A stretch of DNA of 64,000 bases, taken from contig NZ_JAVHJU010000020.1 of the NCBI RefSeq assembly GCF_031082405.1, positions 62,001 to 126,000 of the forward strand. The letters run 5' to 3'. A program made the translations under genes and the position numbers. Source of the DNA: Amycolatopsis sp. A133. GTDB lineage: Bacteria > Actinomycetota > Actinomycetes > Mycobacteriales > Pseudonocardiaceae. Position 1 is the first letter of the stretch, and each line of letters opens with the position of its first letter. The notes beneath the pieces are model-generated. The model had not been told where the DNA came from and searched no databases. It saw only the letters and a program-made list of their open reading frames with translations. Of the stretch, positions 1 to 8,184 are shown one piece after another.

Positions 1-93
1 GACTTCCCCAGCACGGTGCTGCGGCCGGGCGAGGTCTACCACCAGGAGACGGTGTTCGCCCTGACCACCGCGGACGAGCCGCCGGTGGCGTGA
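1..93 (+). CDS. Aldose 1-epimerase family protein, C-terminal fragment
   Basis: Only the last 30 codons are in the window; the gene begins upstream. The visible tail contains the string PSTVLRPGEVYHQETVF, which resembles the closing beta strands of galactose mutarotase-type aldose 1-epimerases, where a PxTVLxPGExY motif sits just before the C-terminus. These enzymes interconvert alpha and beta anomers of sugars in the cytoplasm. The catalytic His and Glu are outside the window, so activity cannot be judged. The family call rests on a short motif and is moderate. Confidence 0.55.
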   Translation, partial: DFPSTVLRPGEVYHQETVFALTTADEPPVA

Positions 94-142
94 GCGACAA
101 TCGCGGGGCGCGCGCCCGGTGCCGTCGATACCCTCGCCGGTC

Positions 143-859
143 ATGGGAGATCTTTCCGCCGTCGCCCGGGACCTCGCCCCCACCGGCACACTGCGCGCCG
201 CCGTCAACCTCGGCAACCCCGTGCTCGCGCACGGGACACCGGCGGAGCCGGGCGGGGTCACGGTCGACCTCGCGCGCGAAACGGCCGCACGGCTGGACCT
301 CCCGGTGGAGCTCGTCTGCTTCGACGCGGCCCGGAAGTCGTTCGAGGCGCTGACCTCGGGCGCGGCCGACCTCGGCTTCCTGGCGATCGAACCGGCCCGC
401 GCGGCCGAGGTGGCGTTCACGGCGCCGTACGTCGTCATCGAGGGTGGGTACGTCGTAGCGGACGGCTCGCCGTTCGAGGCGCCGTCCGACGTCGACCGGC
501 CGGGCGTCCGGATCGGCGTCAAGCAGGGTTCGGCGTACGACCTGTACCTGACCCGCACCCTCCGGCAGGCGACGATCGTGCGCGGCGAGGACGGCGTCAC
601 GGCGTTCGAGACCGAAGGCCTGGAGGTCGCCGCCGGGATCCGGCAGCCGCTGACCGCCTACGCCGCCGCCCACCCCGGGACCCGCGTGCTCCCCGGGCGG
701 TTCATGGAGATCCGGCAGGCGGTCGCCACGACCCCGGACCGCCGCCCGGAGACGATCGTGTTCCTGGGCGAGCTGGTCGAGGAGCTGAAGGCGAGCGGGT
801 TCGTCGCCGACGCCCTGCGCCGCGCCGGCCAGGACGCCACGGTCGCCCCGCCCGCCTGA
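143..859 (+). CDS. Solute-binding-protein family 3-like protein without signal peptide
   Basis: The 238-residue product has the fold signature of family 3 periplasmic binding proteins (amino acid type): an early strand GTLRAAVNLGNPVL, a DLGFLAIEPARAAEVAFTAPYV segment typical of the ligand-binding lobe, and GVKQGSAYDLYL at the hinge. No signal peptide, lipobox or transmembrane segment is seen, and no permease or ATPase is adjacent. It may therefore be a cytoplasmic ligand-binding or cyclohexadienyl-dehydratase-like protein, not an ABC transporter component. An in-frame GTG at 119 is an alternative start; the ATG at 143 gives the usual family N-terminus. It ends 5 bp from a convergent gene. Confidence 0.65.
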   Translation: MGDLSAVARDLAPTGTLRAAVNLGNPVLAHGTPAEPGGVTVDLARETAARLDLPVELVCFDAARKSFEALTSGAADLGFLAIEPARAAEVAFTAPYVVIEGGYVVADGSPFEAPSDVDRPGVRIGVKQGSAYDLYLTRTLRQATIVRGEDGVTAFETEGLEVAAGIRQPLTAYAAAHPGTRVLPGRFMEIRQAVATTPDRRPETIVFLGELVEELKASGFVADALRRAGQDATVAPPA

Positions 860-864
860 CGGCG

Positions 865-1374
865 TTATCTGCCGGTCACGCCGTCGACGAGCTCGCGGCC
901 GACGTCGACGTGCCCGGCGTGCCGGGCGAAGCTCTGCACCAGGTGGAACAGGATCCACGCGAGCGTCGGGTGCTCTTCGGCCCCGCCGCGGCGGGTGGTC
1001 CGGACCGCCCGGGCGTCCAGCGGGGTGACCGCGGCGACCCGGGCGCAGTTGTCCCGCTCGGCGCGGAAGAAGGCCGTGATGTCCGCCGAGGATTCCTCCG
1101 GCGCGACGAACCACTCCTGTTCGGCGGTGCGCGGCCAGGAGAAGTCGACGTCCTCCCCGGCGAACAGGTACCGGATCCAGAAGCGTTCGGTGCAGGCGAG
1201 GTGCTTGACCATCCCCAGCGGCGTCCACCCGGACGGCACCACGCTCCGGCGCAGCTGGTGGTCGGAGAGGCCCTCGAGCTTGCGCAGGACGGCGGCGGCG
1301 TTGTGGTCGAGGTACCCCAGCAGAAGCGCGCGCGGATCGGCCAGGGTGGGCGGGGGCTCGGGCGTCTCGACCAT
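865..1374 (-). CDS. DinB family (DUF664) protein
   Basis: A 169-residue protein of the DinB/DUF664 four-helix family, common in actinomycetes and often linked to metal-dependent thiol transferase chemistry (mycothiol or bacillithiol S-transferases). Visible hallmarks are WTPLGMVKHLACTERFW in the second helix and a C-terminal LFHLVQSFARHAGHVDV segment; the His residues (about 59, 146 and 150) match the usual three-His metal site. The ATG at 1374 is preferred over an in-frame TTG at 1380. No Shine-Dalgarno is visible and TAGTTT lies just upstream, so the message may be leaderless. Substrate unknown. Confidence 0.75.
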   Translation of the reverse strand: MVETPEPPPTLADPRALLLGYLDHNAAAVLRKLEGLSDHQLRRSVVPSGWTPLGMVKHLACTERFWIRYLFAGEDVDFSWPRTAEQEWFVAPEESSADITAFFRAERDNCARVAAVTPLDARAVRTTRRGGAEEHPTLAWILFHLVQSFARHAGHVDVGRELVDGVTGR

Positions 1375-1542
1375 GATCAAAAACTAGCGGCCGGCGGCCC
1401 GCGGTGCGGCGATCCCGCGCCCCCACGACGGGGTGACCCGGGACCCGGGGGTCCCGGGAAAACGTGACAGTTCGCGGACAACTCCGCTCGACGGGCAGCG
1501 CGGACCGGGCGCCCGGCCGGCTCATCCCCGGATGATGGCCCG

Positions 1543-4503
1543 GTGACGGAGAATTCCGCTTCGGGCCGGTTCACCGGACCGGTGGTCCAGATCGGGACGG
1601 TACGGGGTGCCGTGCACGCCGGCGGATCCGGTCCGGTGCGCAGCTACTACCTCACCCGGGTCGAATCCTTTGCGCCCCGGTGCCTGGTCGGTCGCGACGA
1701 AGAACTCGCCGAACTGGCCCGGTTCTGCACCGACCCCGGCACCGGAGGGGCGTATGCCTGGTGGCGGGCCGAGGCCTGGTCGGGGAAGTCGGCGCTGCTG
1801 GCGGCCTTCGTACTGGATCCGCCGCCCGGGGTGCAGCTCGTCGCGTTCTTCATCACCGGGAGCCAGCCCGGCCAGAGCGATCGCCGGGCCTTCGTCGACA
1901 ACCTGCTCGAGCAGCTCTGCGCAATCCGGGAAATACCGCTTCCGCAGTCGACGGACTCGACGCGCGAGACGCAGCTGCGGGGCCTCCTCGCCGAGGTCGC
2001 GGACCAGTGCCGCCGGCGCGGTGAGCAGTTCGCGCTCGTCGTGGACGGGCTGGACGAGGATCACGGCCTGGACGGCAGCCCAGACACCCACAGCATCGCG
2101 GCGCTGCTCCCGGAGCACCCGCCGGCGGGGATGCGCGTGATCGTTTCGGGCCGCAGCAGCAGGCCCCTGCCCACCGACGTCCCCGACGACCATCCCCTGC
2201 GCGAGCCGGCGATCATCCGCCCGCTCGCCCCGTCCGCAAAGGCCGGCGCCGTGCGCGATGCCAAAGAACGCGACCTGAAACGTCTCCTCCGCGGCGCTCC
2301 GATCGAGCAGGACGTCCTGGGCCTGATCACTGCGGCGGCCGGCGGCCTCACCGCACCGGACCTGGTCACCTTGACCGGCGCCATGCCCTGCGACATCGAC
2401 GACTGCCTGCACACCGCGACCGGGCGCAGCTTCGCCTGCCGTCCACCGGAGCGTCCCGGGCTGACCGACGAGGTCCACGTCCTGGCCCACGAGCAGCTCC
2501 TGGTCACCGCGCGGGAGATGCTGGGGCCCCGGCTCGCGGGCTACCGGCAGCGCCTGCACGAGTGGGCGGACGGCTACGCGGACAAGGGATGGCCACCGGA
2601 CACGCCCGAGTACCTGCTCCGGGGTTACTTCGCGCTGCTCCTGGCGGAACAAGACGTGCCCCGCATGCTGGCCTGCGCCACCGACCCGCATCGTCACACC
2701 CTCGCCCAGGTCCGCGCGGGCGGCGACGGCGCCGCGCTGAGTGAGATCACCGCGACGCAGAACTTGATCCACGCCTCCGGGCCGCCGGACCTGGTCGCCC
2801 TCGCCCGGCTCGCGGTCCATCGCGTGCACCTGCTCCGGGGCAACGGCCGGGTGCCACCGGCCCTGCCGTCGGGCTGGGCCAAGCTCGGCCACCTGGACCG
2901 GGCGGAAGCGATGATCGCCGCCATCCGGCACCCGTTCGACCGCATCCGGGCCTTGATCGCGACCGCGGCGGTTTGCCGCGCCAAGGGACACCCCAGCCAG
3001 GCGGCGAGCCTGCTGGATCAGGCGGAGGAACACGCGGCCGCGCTCAGCCAGTTCTTCGGCGCCGGCCCGGTGGTTTCGCTCGCCAAGGCGGCCGGCCGCG
3101 CCGGCGATCACGAACGCGCACGCCGCGTAACGGCACTCGTGCAGAACACCGCCGAACGCGCGGAAGCACTCGCGCTGCTGGCCGGCGATGCCGCCGCCGA
3201 GGCACCGGACCGGGCGGACGCGCTCCTGGCCGAAGCCGGGAAGCTGCTCGAAGGCGAGGAGCAGCACGGATCCGCGGAGGCGCTGAGCGCGATGGCCGCG
3301 GCCGCCGCCGAACTGGGCCGGCCGGACCATGCCGCGGACCTGCTGGAGGACGCGGAAACCACGCTCTCGACGGCCCGCCTGGCCGGGCGGACCACTTTTG
3401 CCGGCCCGGTGGCGGCCGACGCCGCCCGGGCCGGTGACGACGAGCGCGCCCTGCGGATCCTGGACACGCTGGAGGACGCGGAAAAGCGGGAGGAATGGCT
3501 GGGGGAGATCCTTCGGATCACAGCCAAGCAGGACCGCCACCGTGCCGAAGCCATCGCCCGGACGACGTCGGAGCCCGTGCGGTTGGGCGCCCGGCTGGCG
3601 GAAGTCGCTTCGTCGATCGGCACGAAGGACCCGGCCGGGGCGGCCCGCCTGAGTGCCGAGGCACTACGCATCGCCCTGGAGGCGCCGGACGCTCTCCAGC
3701 GCCGGAAAGCCCTGATCGCCGTCGCTCCGACGCTCGCGGAAACCGGGGACCCGCAGCGCGCGGCGAAGATCGCGCGGGAGTACGCGGAAAAGGGCAACGA
3801 CGCGCAGGCGCTTTTTGTCGTGGCGGCCGCCCTCCTCCGGGCCGGCAGCGCGGACGAAGGCGCCGAAGTCCTCCAGCTGACCGAGCGGGTGGCCCGGGGG
3901 CTCGTCGGCGAGTACGACCAGCGCATCTCCGTGCTGTGGATCAGAACGATGGCCGACCACGAAGACTTCGACCGCGCGGAGCGCCAAGCCGCTCTGTTGA
4001 CCGATCCCACGGCGCGGGCGTCTGCCTGGGCCGCCATCACCGAAGGCGCGGTGGCGGCAGGCGAGCTCGACCGGGCCGAACGCACGCTGGCCCGGGTGGC
4101 CGACCCGGCGCTCGAGTGGCGGCCGCGGCTGGACGTGCTCCGGGCCCTCTTGGCGGCCGGCCTGCCGGAACGCGCGCGAGCCGTCGCGCGGAACGCGGCC
4201 GATCCCCCGGACCGCGTGAACGCGGTGCTGCTGGTGGCGAAGCAGACGCGTGACGGTGATCTGCTCGACGAAGCCGGGCGCCTCGCCGAGGCGCAGCCCG
4301 ACCCCGTCGAAGCGATGAACGGCCTGCTCGAGGTGGTCGCGGTAGCGGCGGATCGGGGTGACCGCGACCGCACGACGGCCCTGATCGACCGCCTCCGGCC
4401 CCTCGCCGCGCACTCGGCGAAGACCCGGCCGGCGATTCCCGCCCGGCGGCCCGGAACGTCCGGCAGGTCCTCGAGCTCTGCTCGGGCCGGATCCGGAGCC
4501 TGA
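1543..4503 (+). CDS. STAND/NACHT-like ATPase with helical repeats; C-terminus apparently frameshifted
   Basis: A 986-codon ORF. Residues about 11-27 carry a short VVQIGTVRGAVH motif of the kind found at the N-terminus of many actinobacterial STAND proteins. A P-loop follows (AEAWSGKS, about 76-83, with Ala in place of the first Gly) and a Walker B region (LVVDGLDE, about 165-172), then a sensor-like VIVSGRS. From about residue 380 on there are Ala-rich helical hairpin repeats resembling TPR/HEAT. Such proteins are NTP-driven switches in signalling or conflict systems; no effector domain is recognisable here. GC3 drops over the last ~20 codons while another frame stays coding to 4748, so the true C-terminus has probably been lost to a 1-nt frame change. 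The GTG start at 1543 has only a weak ribosome-binding site. Confidence 0.6.
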   Translation: MTENSASGRFTGPVVQIGTVRGAVHAGGSGPVRSYYLTRVESFAPRCLVGRDEELAELARFCTDPGTGGAYAWWRAEAWSGKSALLAAFVLDPPPGVQLVAFFITGSQPGQSDRRAFVDNLLEQLCAIREIPLPQSTDSTRETQLRGLLAEVADQCRRRGEQFALVVDGLDEDHGLDGSPDTHSIAALLPEHPPAGMRVIVSGRSSRPLPTDVPDDHPLREPAIIRPLAPSAKAGAVRDAKERDLKRLLRGAPIEQDVLGLITAAAGGLTAPDLVTLTGAMPCDIDDCLHTATGRSFACRPPERPGLTDEVHVLAHEQLLVTAREMLGPRLAGYRQRLHEWADGYADKGWPPDTPEYLLRGYFALLLAEQDVPRMLACATDPHRHTLAQVRAGGDGAALSEITATQNLIHASGPPDLVALARLAVHRVHLLRGNGRVPPALPSGWAKLGHLDRAEAMIAAIRHPFDRIRALIATAAVCRAKGHPSQAASLLDQAEEHAAALSQFFGAGPVVSLAKAAGRAGDHERARRVTALVQNTAERAEALALLAGDAAAEAPDRADALLAEAGKLLEGEEQHGSAEALSAMAAAAAELGRPDHAADLLEDAETTLSTARLAGRTTFAGPVAADAARAGDDERALRILDTLEDAEKREEWLGEILRITAKQDRHRAEAIARTTSEPVRLGARLAEVASSIGTKDPAGAARLSAEALRIALEAPDALQRRKALIAVAPTLAETGDPQRAAKIAREYAEKGNDAQALFVVAAALLRAGSADEGAEVLQLTERVARGLVGEYDQRISVLWIRTMADHEDFDRAERQAALLTDPTARASAWAAITEGAVAAGELDRAERTLARVADPALEWRPRLDVLRALLAAGLPERARAVARNAADPPDRVNAVLLVAKQTRDGDLLDEAGRLAEAQPDPVEAMNGLLEVVAVAADRGDRDRTTALIDRLRPLAAHSAKTRPAIPARRPGTSGRSSSSARAGSGA

Positions 4504-4748
4504 CCGAGCTCGGCCAAGAGGTCTCGACGTGGAGGGGCCTCAGTAAGGATTGGACGCGCAAGACAGCGACCTCCGCGGTCCCCGGCCGGTTCCCGGCCAC
4601 CGACACCCGGGGCTTGTCCCCGGAGCGGGCGCTGGCGAAGCAGCTGGTCGAGCACGACTGGGCCTACGTCGTCGAGGACCTCGTCGACCGCTGCCCGGAG
4701 GCCTACCCGGCGATCATCGCCGAACTCGATGTGCTCGCCGGCGGCTGA
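4449..4748 (+). other. Out-of-frame C-terminal continuation of the STAND-like ATPase
   Basis: In the third forward frame, open from 4362 and clearly coding-like from about 4449, the sequence reads ARNVRQVLELCSGRIRSL and ends with VVEDLVDRCPEAYPAIIAEL before a TGA at 4746. GC3 is high throughout and there is no plausible start codon, so this looks like the tail of the preceding gene. A single missing base between about 4405 and 4450 would join the two. The cause could be a sequencing error, an inactivating mutation or -1 frameshifting; the sequence alone cannot tell. Confidence 0.55.
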
Positions 4749-4766
4749 ACCGACCCGTATCGCTGT

Positions 4767-4820
4767 CTCGTTGCCGCCGTCAACGATGCGACATTGCGTC
4801 TTCTCGACGGTCGCAACGAG
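4767..4820. promoter_or_regulatory. Possible operator upstream of the CoA ligase
   Basis: CTCGTTGC at 4767-4774 and GCAACGAG at 4813-4820 form an 8-bp inverted repeat with a 38-bp spacer in the 114-bp gap before the CoA ligase. Related GCAAC/TTGCG strings lie between. The spacing is long for one dimer, so this may be two half-overlapping sites. The regulator is unknown. Confidence 0.25.
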
Positions 4821-4862
4821 TGCTACGTTCCTCGTGGGGCAGGTCGAGACCGAGGAGCTGCG

Positions 4863-6455
4863 ATGAGGCTTACTCCCAGCGCTCACACCGACTCCTTCTG
4901 CCGCGACCGGCTGCCGCCCGGTGAGCAATGGCCGCGGCTCGTGTTCGACCTGCCGGAGCTGCACTACCCCGAGCGGCTCAACGCCGCGACGGTGCTGCTC
5001 GACGACACCGCCGCCCGCCTCGGCCCGGACCGGCCCTGCCTGCGCTCGCCGCAGGAGGTGTGGACCTACGGCGAAGTCGTGGCGCGTGCCAACCGGATCG
5101 CCCACGTCCTCACCGCCGAGCTCGGGGTCGTGCCCGGCAACCGCGTGCTGCTGCGCGGCACCAACACGCCGTGGCTCGCGGCGTGCTGGCTCGGCGTCCT
5201 CAAGGCCGGGGCCGTCGCCGTCACGACGATGCCGATGCTGCGCCGCGGCGAACTGGACAAGATCGCCGACCGCGCGCAGCCGTCGGTCGCCCTGTGCGAC
5301 GAGCGCCTGCTCGACGAACTGCCGCCCGGGCTGCCCGTGGTGTCCTACGGCACCGAGCGCGCCGAACTGGCCGGACGCTGCGCCCGGCACCCGGCGGCCT
5401 TCGCCGACGTGCCGACGGCCGCCGACGACGTCGCCCTGCTCGCCTTCACCTCCGGCACGACCGGGACGCCGAAGGCCACCATGCACTTCCACCGCGACCT
5501 GCTCGCCATCGCCGACACGTTCTCCCGGCACGTCGTGCAGCCCACCGCGGACGACCTCTTCTGCGGCACCCCGCCGCTGGCGTTCACCTTCGGCCTCGGC
5601 GGCCTGCTGGTGTTCCCGCTGCGCGCCGGCGCGTCGACGCTCCTGCTGGAACGCGCGACCCCCAAGGAGCTGGCGTCGGTCGTCGCCGAGCAGGCGGTGA
5701 CGGTGCTGTTCACCGCCCCGACCGCCTACCGCGCGATCCTCGGCGCCGGCGACGGGCCGCTGCTGGCCGGGGTCCGCCGCGCCGTCTCCGCCGGGGAAGC
5801 GCTCCCCGCCGCCGTGGCCGAGCGGTACCGCGAGGTCGCCGGATCGCCGTTGATCGACGGCATCGGCAGCACGGAGCTGCTGCACGTGTTCATCTCCGCG
5901 GCCGGCGCCGACGTCCGCCCCGGCCGGACCGGCAAGGTCGTGCCCGGCTTCCGCGCCGCCGTGCTGGACGCCGACGGCCGGCCGGTGCCGGACGGCACGC
6001 CGGGACTGCTCGCGGTCCAGGGCCCCACCGGCTGCCGCTACCTCGGCGACCCGCGGCAGACCGACTACGTCCGCGACGGCTGGAACATCACCGGCGACAC
6101 CTACGTCCGCGAACCCGACGGCTACTTCCGCTTCGTGGCGCGCAGCGACGACATGATCGTCTCCTCCGGTTACAACATCGCGGCTCCCGAGGTCGAGGAA
6201 GTGCTCCTGACGCACCCGGACGTCGAGGAGTGCGCGGTCGTCGGCACGCCCGACCCGGACCGGGGCGCCGTCGTGACCGCCTTCGTCGTGCTCCGGCCGG
6301 GCGCCGCCCCGGGCCCGGACGTCGTGCACGCCCTGCAGGAGCACGCCAAAGCCGTTGCCGCGCCGTACAAGTACCCGCGCCGGGTGCGCTTCCTCGACGC
6401 GCTGCCGCGCAACGCCAGCGGGAAGCTGCAGCGGTTCCTGCTGCGCGAGCGCTGA
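4863..6455 (+). CDS. Benzoate-CoA ligase-like acyl-CoA synthetase (AMP-binding)
   Basis: A 530-residue ANL-superfamily adenylating enzyme. Core motifs are present: the P-loop FTSGTTGTPKATMHFHRD, the aryl-acid-type GIGSTELLHVFIS, YFRFVARSDDMIVSSGYNI at the domain hinge, and PRNASGKLQR with the catalytic Lys near the C-terminus. Length and motif wording resemble benzoate- or 2-aminobenzoate-CoA ligases, which activate an aromatic acid to its CoA thioester using ATP. The ATG at 4863 has a GAGGAG ribosome-binding site; the frame opens earlier, but upstream codons look non-coding. No aromatic ring-degrading genes are adjacent, so the acid substrate is inferred only from family. Confidence 0.75.
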   Translation: MRLTPSAHTDSFCRDRLPPGEQWPRLVFDLPELHYPERLNAATVLLDDTAARLGPDRPCLRSPQEVWTYGEVVARANRIAHVLTAELGVVPGNRVLLRGTNTPWLAACWLGVLKAGAVAVTTMPMLRRGELDKIADRAQPSVALCDERLLDELPPGLPVVSYGTERAELAGRCARHPAAFADVPTAADDVALLAFTSGTTGTPKATMHFHRDLLAIADTFSRHVVQPTADDLFCGTPPLAFTFGLGGLLVFPLRAGASTLLLERATPKELASVVAEQAVTVLFTAPTAYRAILGAGDGPLLAGVRRAVSAGEALPAAVAERYREVAGSPLIDGIGSTELLHVFISAAGADVRPGRTGKVVPGFRAAVLDADGRPVPDGTPGLLAVQGPTGCRYLGDPRQTDYVRDGWNITGDTYVREPDGYFRFVARSDDMIVSSGYNIAAPEVEEVLLTHPDVEECAVVGTPDPDRGAVVTAFVVLRPGAAPGPDVVHALQEHAKAVAAPYKYPRRVRFLDALPRNASGKLQRFLLRER

Positions 6456-6460
6456 CGGGG

Positions 6461-6504
6461 GTGACGGGCCCGCTGCCGAGGTGGGGTGGCGGTGGGCCCG
6501 TCAC
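6461..6504 (+). terminator. Hairpin after the CoA ligase
   Basis: GTGACGGGCCC at 6461-6471 pairs perfectly with GGGCCCGTCAC at 6494-6504 (11 bp, 22-nt loop), starting 6 nt after the CoA ligase stop. There is no T-run; this is the usual form for high-GC actinomycete terminators. Confidence 0.5.
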
Positions 6505-6548
6505 GTCTGAGGGGGTTCGAGGACATGCCTCCATCGTAGGCGAGCTTT

Positions 6549-6562
6549 CGAACATCTGTTCG
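6549..6562. promoter_or_regulatory. LexA (SOS) box-like palindrome
   Basis: CGAACATCTGTTCG is an exact match to the CGAAC-N4-GTTCG core of the actinobacterial LexA box. On the minus strand a TACGAT -10-like hexamer follows it; on the plus strand TATTCA does. No credible gene starts directly downstream in either direction: the minus strand runs antisense into the CoA ligase end, and the next plus gene begins at 6890. Confidence 0.5.
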
Positions 6563-6889
6563 CGGCTATTCAGGTGAAATCCGGCTACGAAAAGTGACCA
6601 GGAAGCCCGCTTTCCCGGCCGGCGCAACACTTCCGGGTGACATATGGTCCTCAGTGGACACTCCCGGACCACCGCAAACCCCGTCGCACCGCCACGCCGG
6701 ACGTCGTCACGCGCACGCATGCGGCGGGTACGCCGGAGCGCGCAAACCCCGCGCCGTCAGCGGTAAAACTCCCACACGGCGCTGACCTGCGCCGAGGAGC
6801 ATCACCCGCACGCGCCGCCGAGGCGGTGACAGACCCCGTGGCCCGACCCCATAAAGTCTTCGCGCAGCCATCCGGAGGTGAACGCCCGC
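6563..6889. other. Intergenic stretch with no supported gene
   Basis: About 330 nt between the SOS-like palindrome and the DnaJ-NERD gene. Short ORFs on both strands lack ribosome-binding sites and coding-like codon use. I see no strong repeat here. It may hold the promoter of the downstream gene. Confidence 0.4.
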
Positions 6890-7984
6890 GTGCCCGAGGT
6901 CGACTACTACGAGGTGCTCGGCGTCCGCCGGGACGCCACGGCGGCCGACGTCAAGACGGCCTACCGCCGGCTGGCCAAGTCCCTGCACCCGGACGGCGGC
7001 GGCACGGTCGGCACGTTCCGGCTGCTGCGCGAGGCCTACGACGTCCTGAGCGATCCGGTCGCCCGCGCCCGTTACGACTCCGGCGGCGCGGCCGTGGTGC
7101 CCGTGCCGGTCCGGCCGCGCCCCCGCCGCCGCTTCGGCGACGAGCCGGGGTTCGTCCCCGACCTGCCCGAACTGGACGCCGAGGACCTGAGCTGGTGGCA
7201 CTGCGCCGGCGAGGACACCCGGATGCGGCACGGCCGCCGCAGCGGGCCCGGGCACACGCCGGTGGTCGCCGCGATCGCCGGGATGGTGCTCGTGCTGCTG
7301 CCGCTGGTGACCGGGGTCGGGTTTTCCCCGCCGGTGCTCGTCGTCTGGCTGCTGCTGACGGCCGGCACGGCGTTGCTGGTCCAGCGGCTGGCGCGCGGGT
7401 ACCTGCGGGCCGCCCGGGACCGCGAGGCGTACGCCGAGGAGTTCGGCGGCCGCACGGTCTTCGGCGCTCCCGGCACCGAGCGCGACGAGCTGGCCGAGCG
7501 GCTCACCGCCGACCTGCTCGAGGGCTACCTCACCCGGCTGCCCGGCGCCCGCATCTTCCACGGCCTCGCCTGGCCCGGTTCGGTGTTCGCCGACGTCGAC
7601 CACGCGGTGCTGTGCGGGAAGCGGCTGGTGCTCATCGAGTCGAAGCTGTGGCTGCCGGGCCACTACGAGACGGCCGAGGACGGCCGGCTCCTGCGCAACG
7701 GCCGCCCGTTCCGCGGCGGCGGCAGCCGGCTCGCCGAAAGCCTCGCCGCCTACCGCGGCCTGCTGCCCGACGTGGCGCTGAGGGGCGCGATGATCGTGTA
7801 CCCGAGCCGCAGCGGCGACCTGACCACGGCCGACCCGGGCGACCTGCCCGTCGCGCCGATGACGCCGGAGGAGTTCCTGCACGAGATCGGCGAGTGGCTG
7901 GCGGCGGATCCGTCCACAGTGGATCACCCGACGCTGAGGACGATGCGCGACCAGGTCGTCGGCGGAGGCGGCCGGGCCGCGTGA
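6890..7984 (+). CDS. J-domain / transmembrane / NERD nuclease-like fusion protein
   Basis: A 364-residue protein. Residues 4-62 form a J-domain (DYYEVLGVRRDATAADVK, then the HPD tripeptide in LHPDGGG, then YDVLSDPVARARYD), the module that stimulates Hsp70 ATPase. Two hydrophobic helices follow around residues 125-165. The C-terminal part matches NERD (nuclease-related) domains: FADVDHAVLCGKRLVLIESKLW carries the D and E-x-K residues expected of the restriction-endonuclease-like core, followed by RNGRPFRGGG. It is probably membrane-anchored with the J-domain in the cytoplasm. The GTG at 6890 lies 10 nt after GGAGGT; a GTG at 6878 overlaps that site and is unlikely. Confidence 0.75.
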   Translation: MPEVDYYEVLGVRRDATAADVKTAYRRLAKSLHPDGGGTVGTFRLLREAYDVLSDPVARARYDSGGAAVVPVPVRPRPRRRFGDEPGFVPDLPELDAEDLSWWHCAGEDTRMRHGRRSGPGHTPVVAAIAGMVLVLLPLVTGVGFSPPVLVVWLLLTAGTALLVQRLARGYLRAARDREAYAEEFGGRTVFGAPGTERDELAERLTADLLEGYLTRLPGARIFHGLAWPGSVFADVDHAVLCGKRLVLIESKLWLPGHYETAEDGRLLRNGRPFRGGGSRLAESLAAYRGLLPDVALRGAMIVYPSRSGDLTTADPGDLPVAPMTPEEFLHEIGEWLAADPSTVDHPTLRTMRDQVVGGGGRAA

Positions 7985-7998
7985 GCCAGGTTCCCGAG

Positions 7999-8112
7999 CG
8001 CCCCAATGGGGCGTTCGGTGCGTCCAACGCACCCAATGTGGCGTTCGGTGCGTCCGACGCACCCAATGCGGCGTTCGGTGCGTTGGACGCAACCAACGCC
8101 ACATTGGGGCGC
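7999..8112. repeat. Three 30-bp direct repeats closed by an inverted partial copy
   Basis: Units start at 8001, 8032 and 8062, each reading approximately CCCAATGnGGCGTTCGGTGC followed by GTCCnACGCA. Positions 8092-8112 are the reverse complement of the opening of the first unit (from 7999), so the array can fold back on itself. Each unit also holds a small TGCGT..ACGCA palindrome. It lies between a gene end and the LysE gene and is probably a dispersed intergenic element. Confidence 0.75.
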
Positions 8113-8142
8113 TTGCCGGCAAGGGAGGCCGACCCGCCTCGG

Positions 8143-8184
8143 CCCGGTCCGATGAGCCCGGTCCGATGAGCCCGGCCTGATGAG
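8143..8184 (+). repeat. 14-bp tandem repeat across the LysE start
   Basis: CCCGGTCCGATGAG occurs at 8143 and 8157, with a variant CCCGGCCTGATGAG at 8171. Each unit contains an ATG, but because 14 is not a multiple of 3 only the last (8180) is in frame with the transporter. Unit gain or loss would move the start region without altering the protein. Confidence 0.7.

Noticed and set aside
6170..6526. 118-codon minus-strand ORF near the SOS-like box
   Set aside because: It lies antisense to the CoA ligase, its codon use mirrors that gene, and its Arg/Ser-rich product looks non-coding. An antisense RNA is still possible.
6594..6785. 63-codon ORF between the SOS-like box and the J-domain gene
   Set aside because: No ribosome-binding site, Arg/Pro/His-rich composition typical of a shadow frame, and no recognisable domain.
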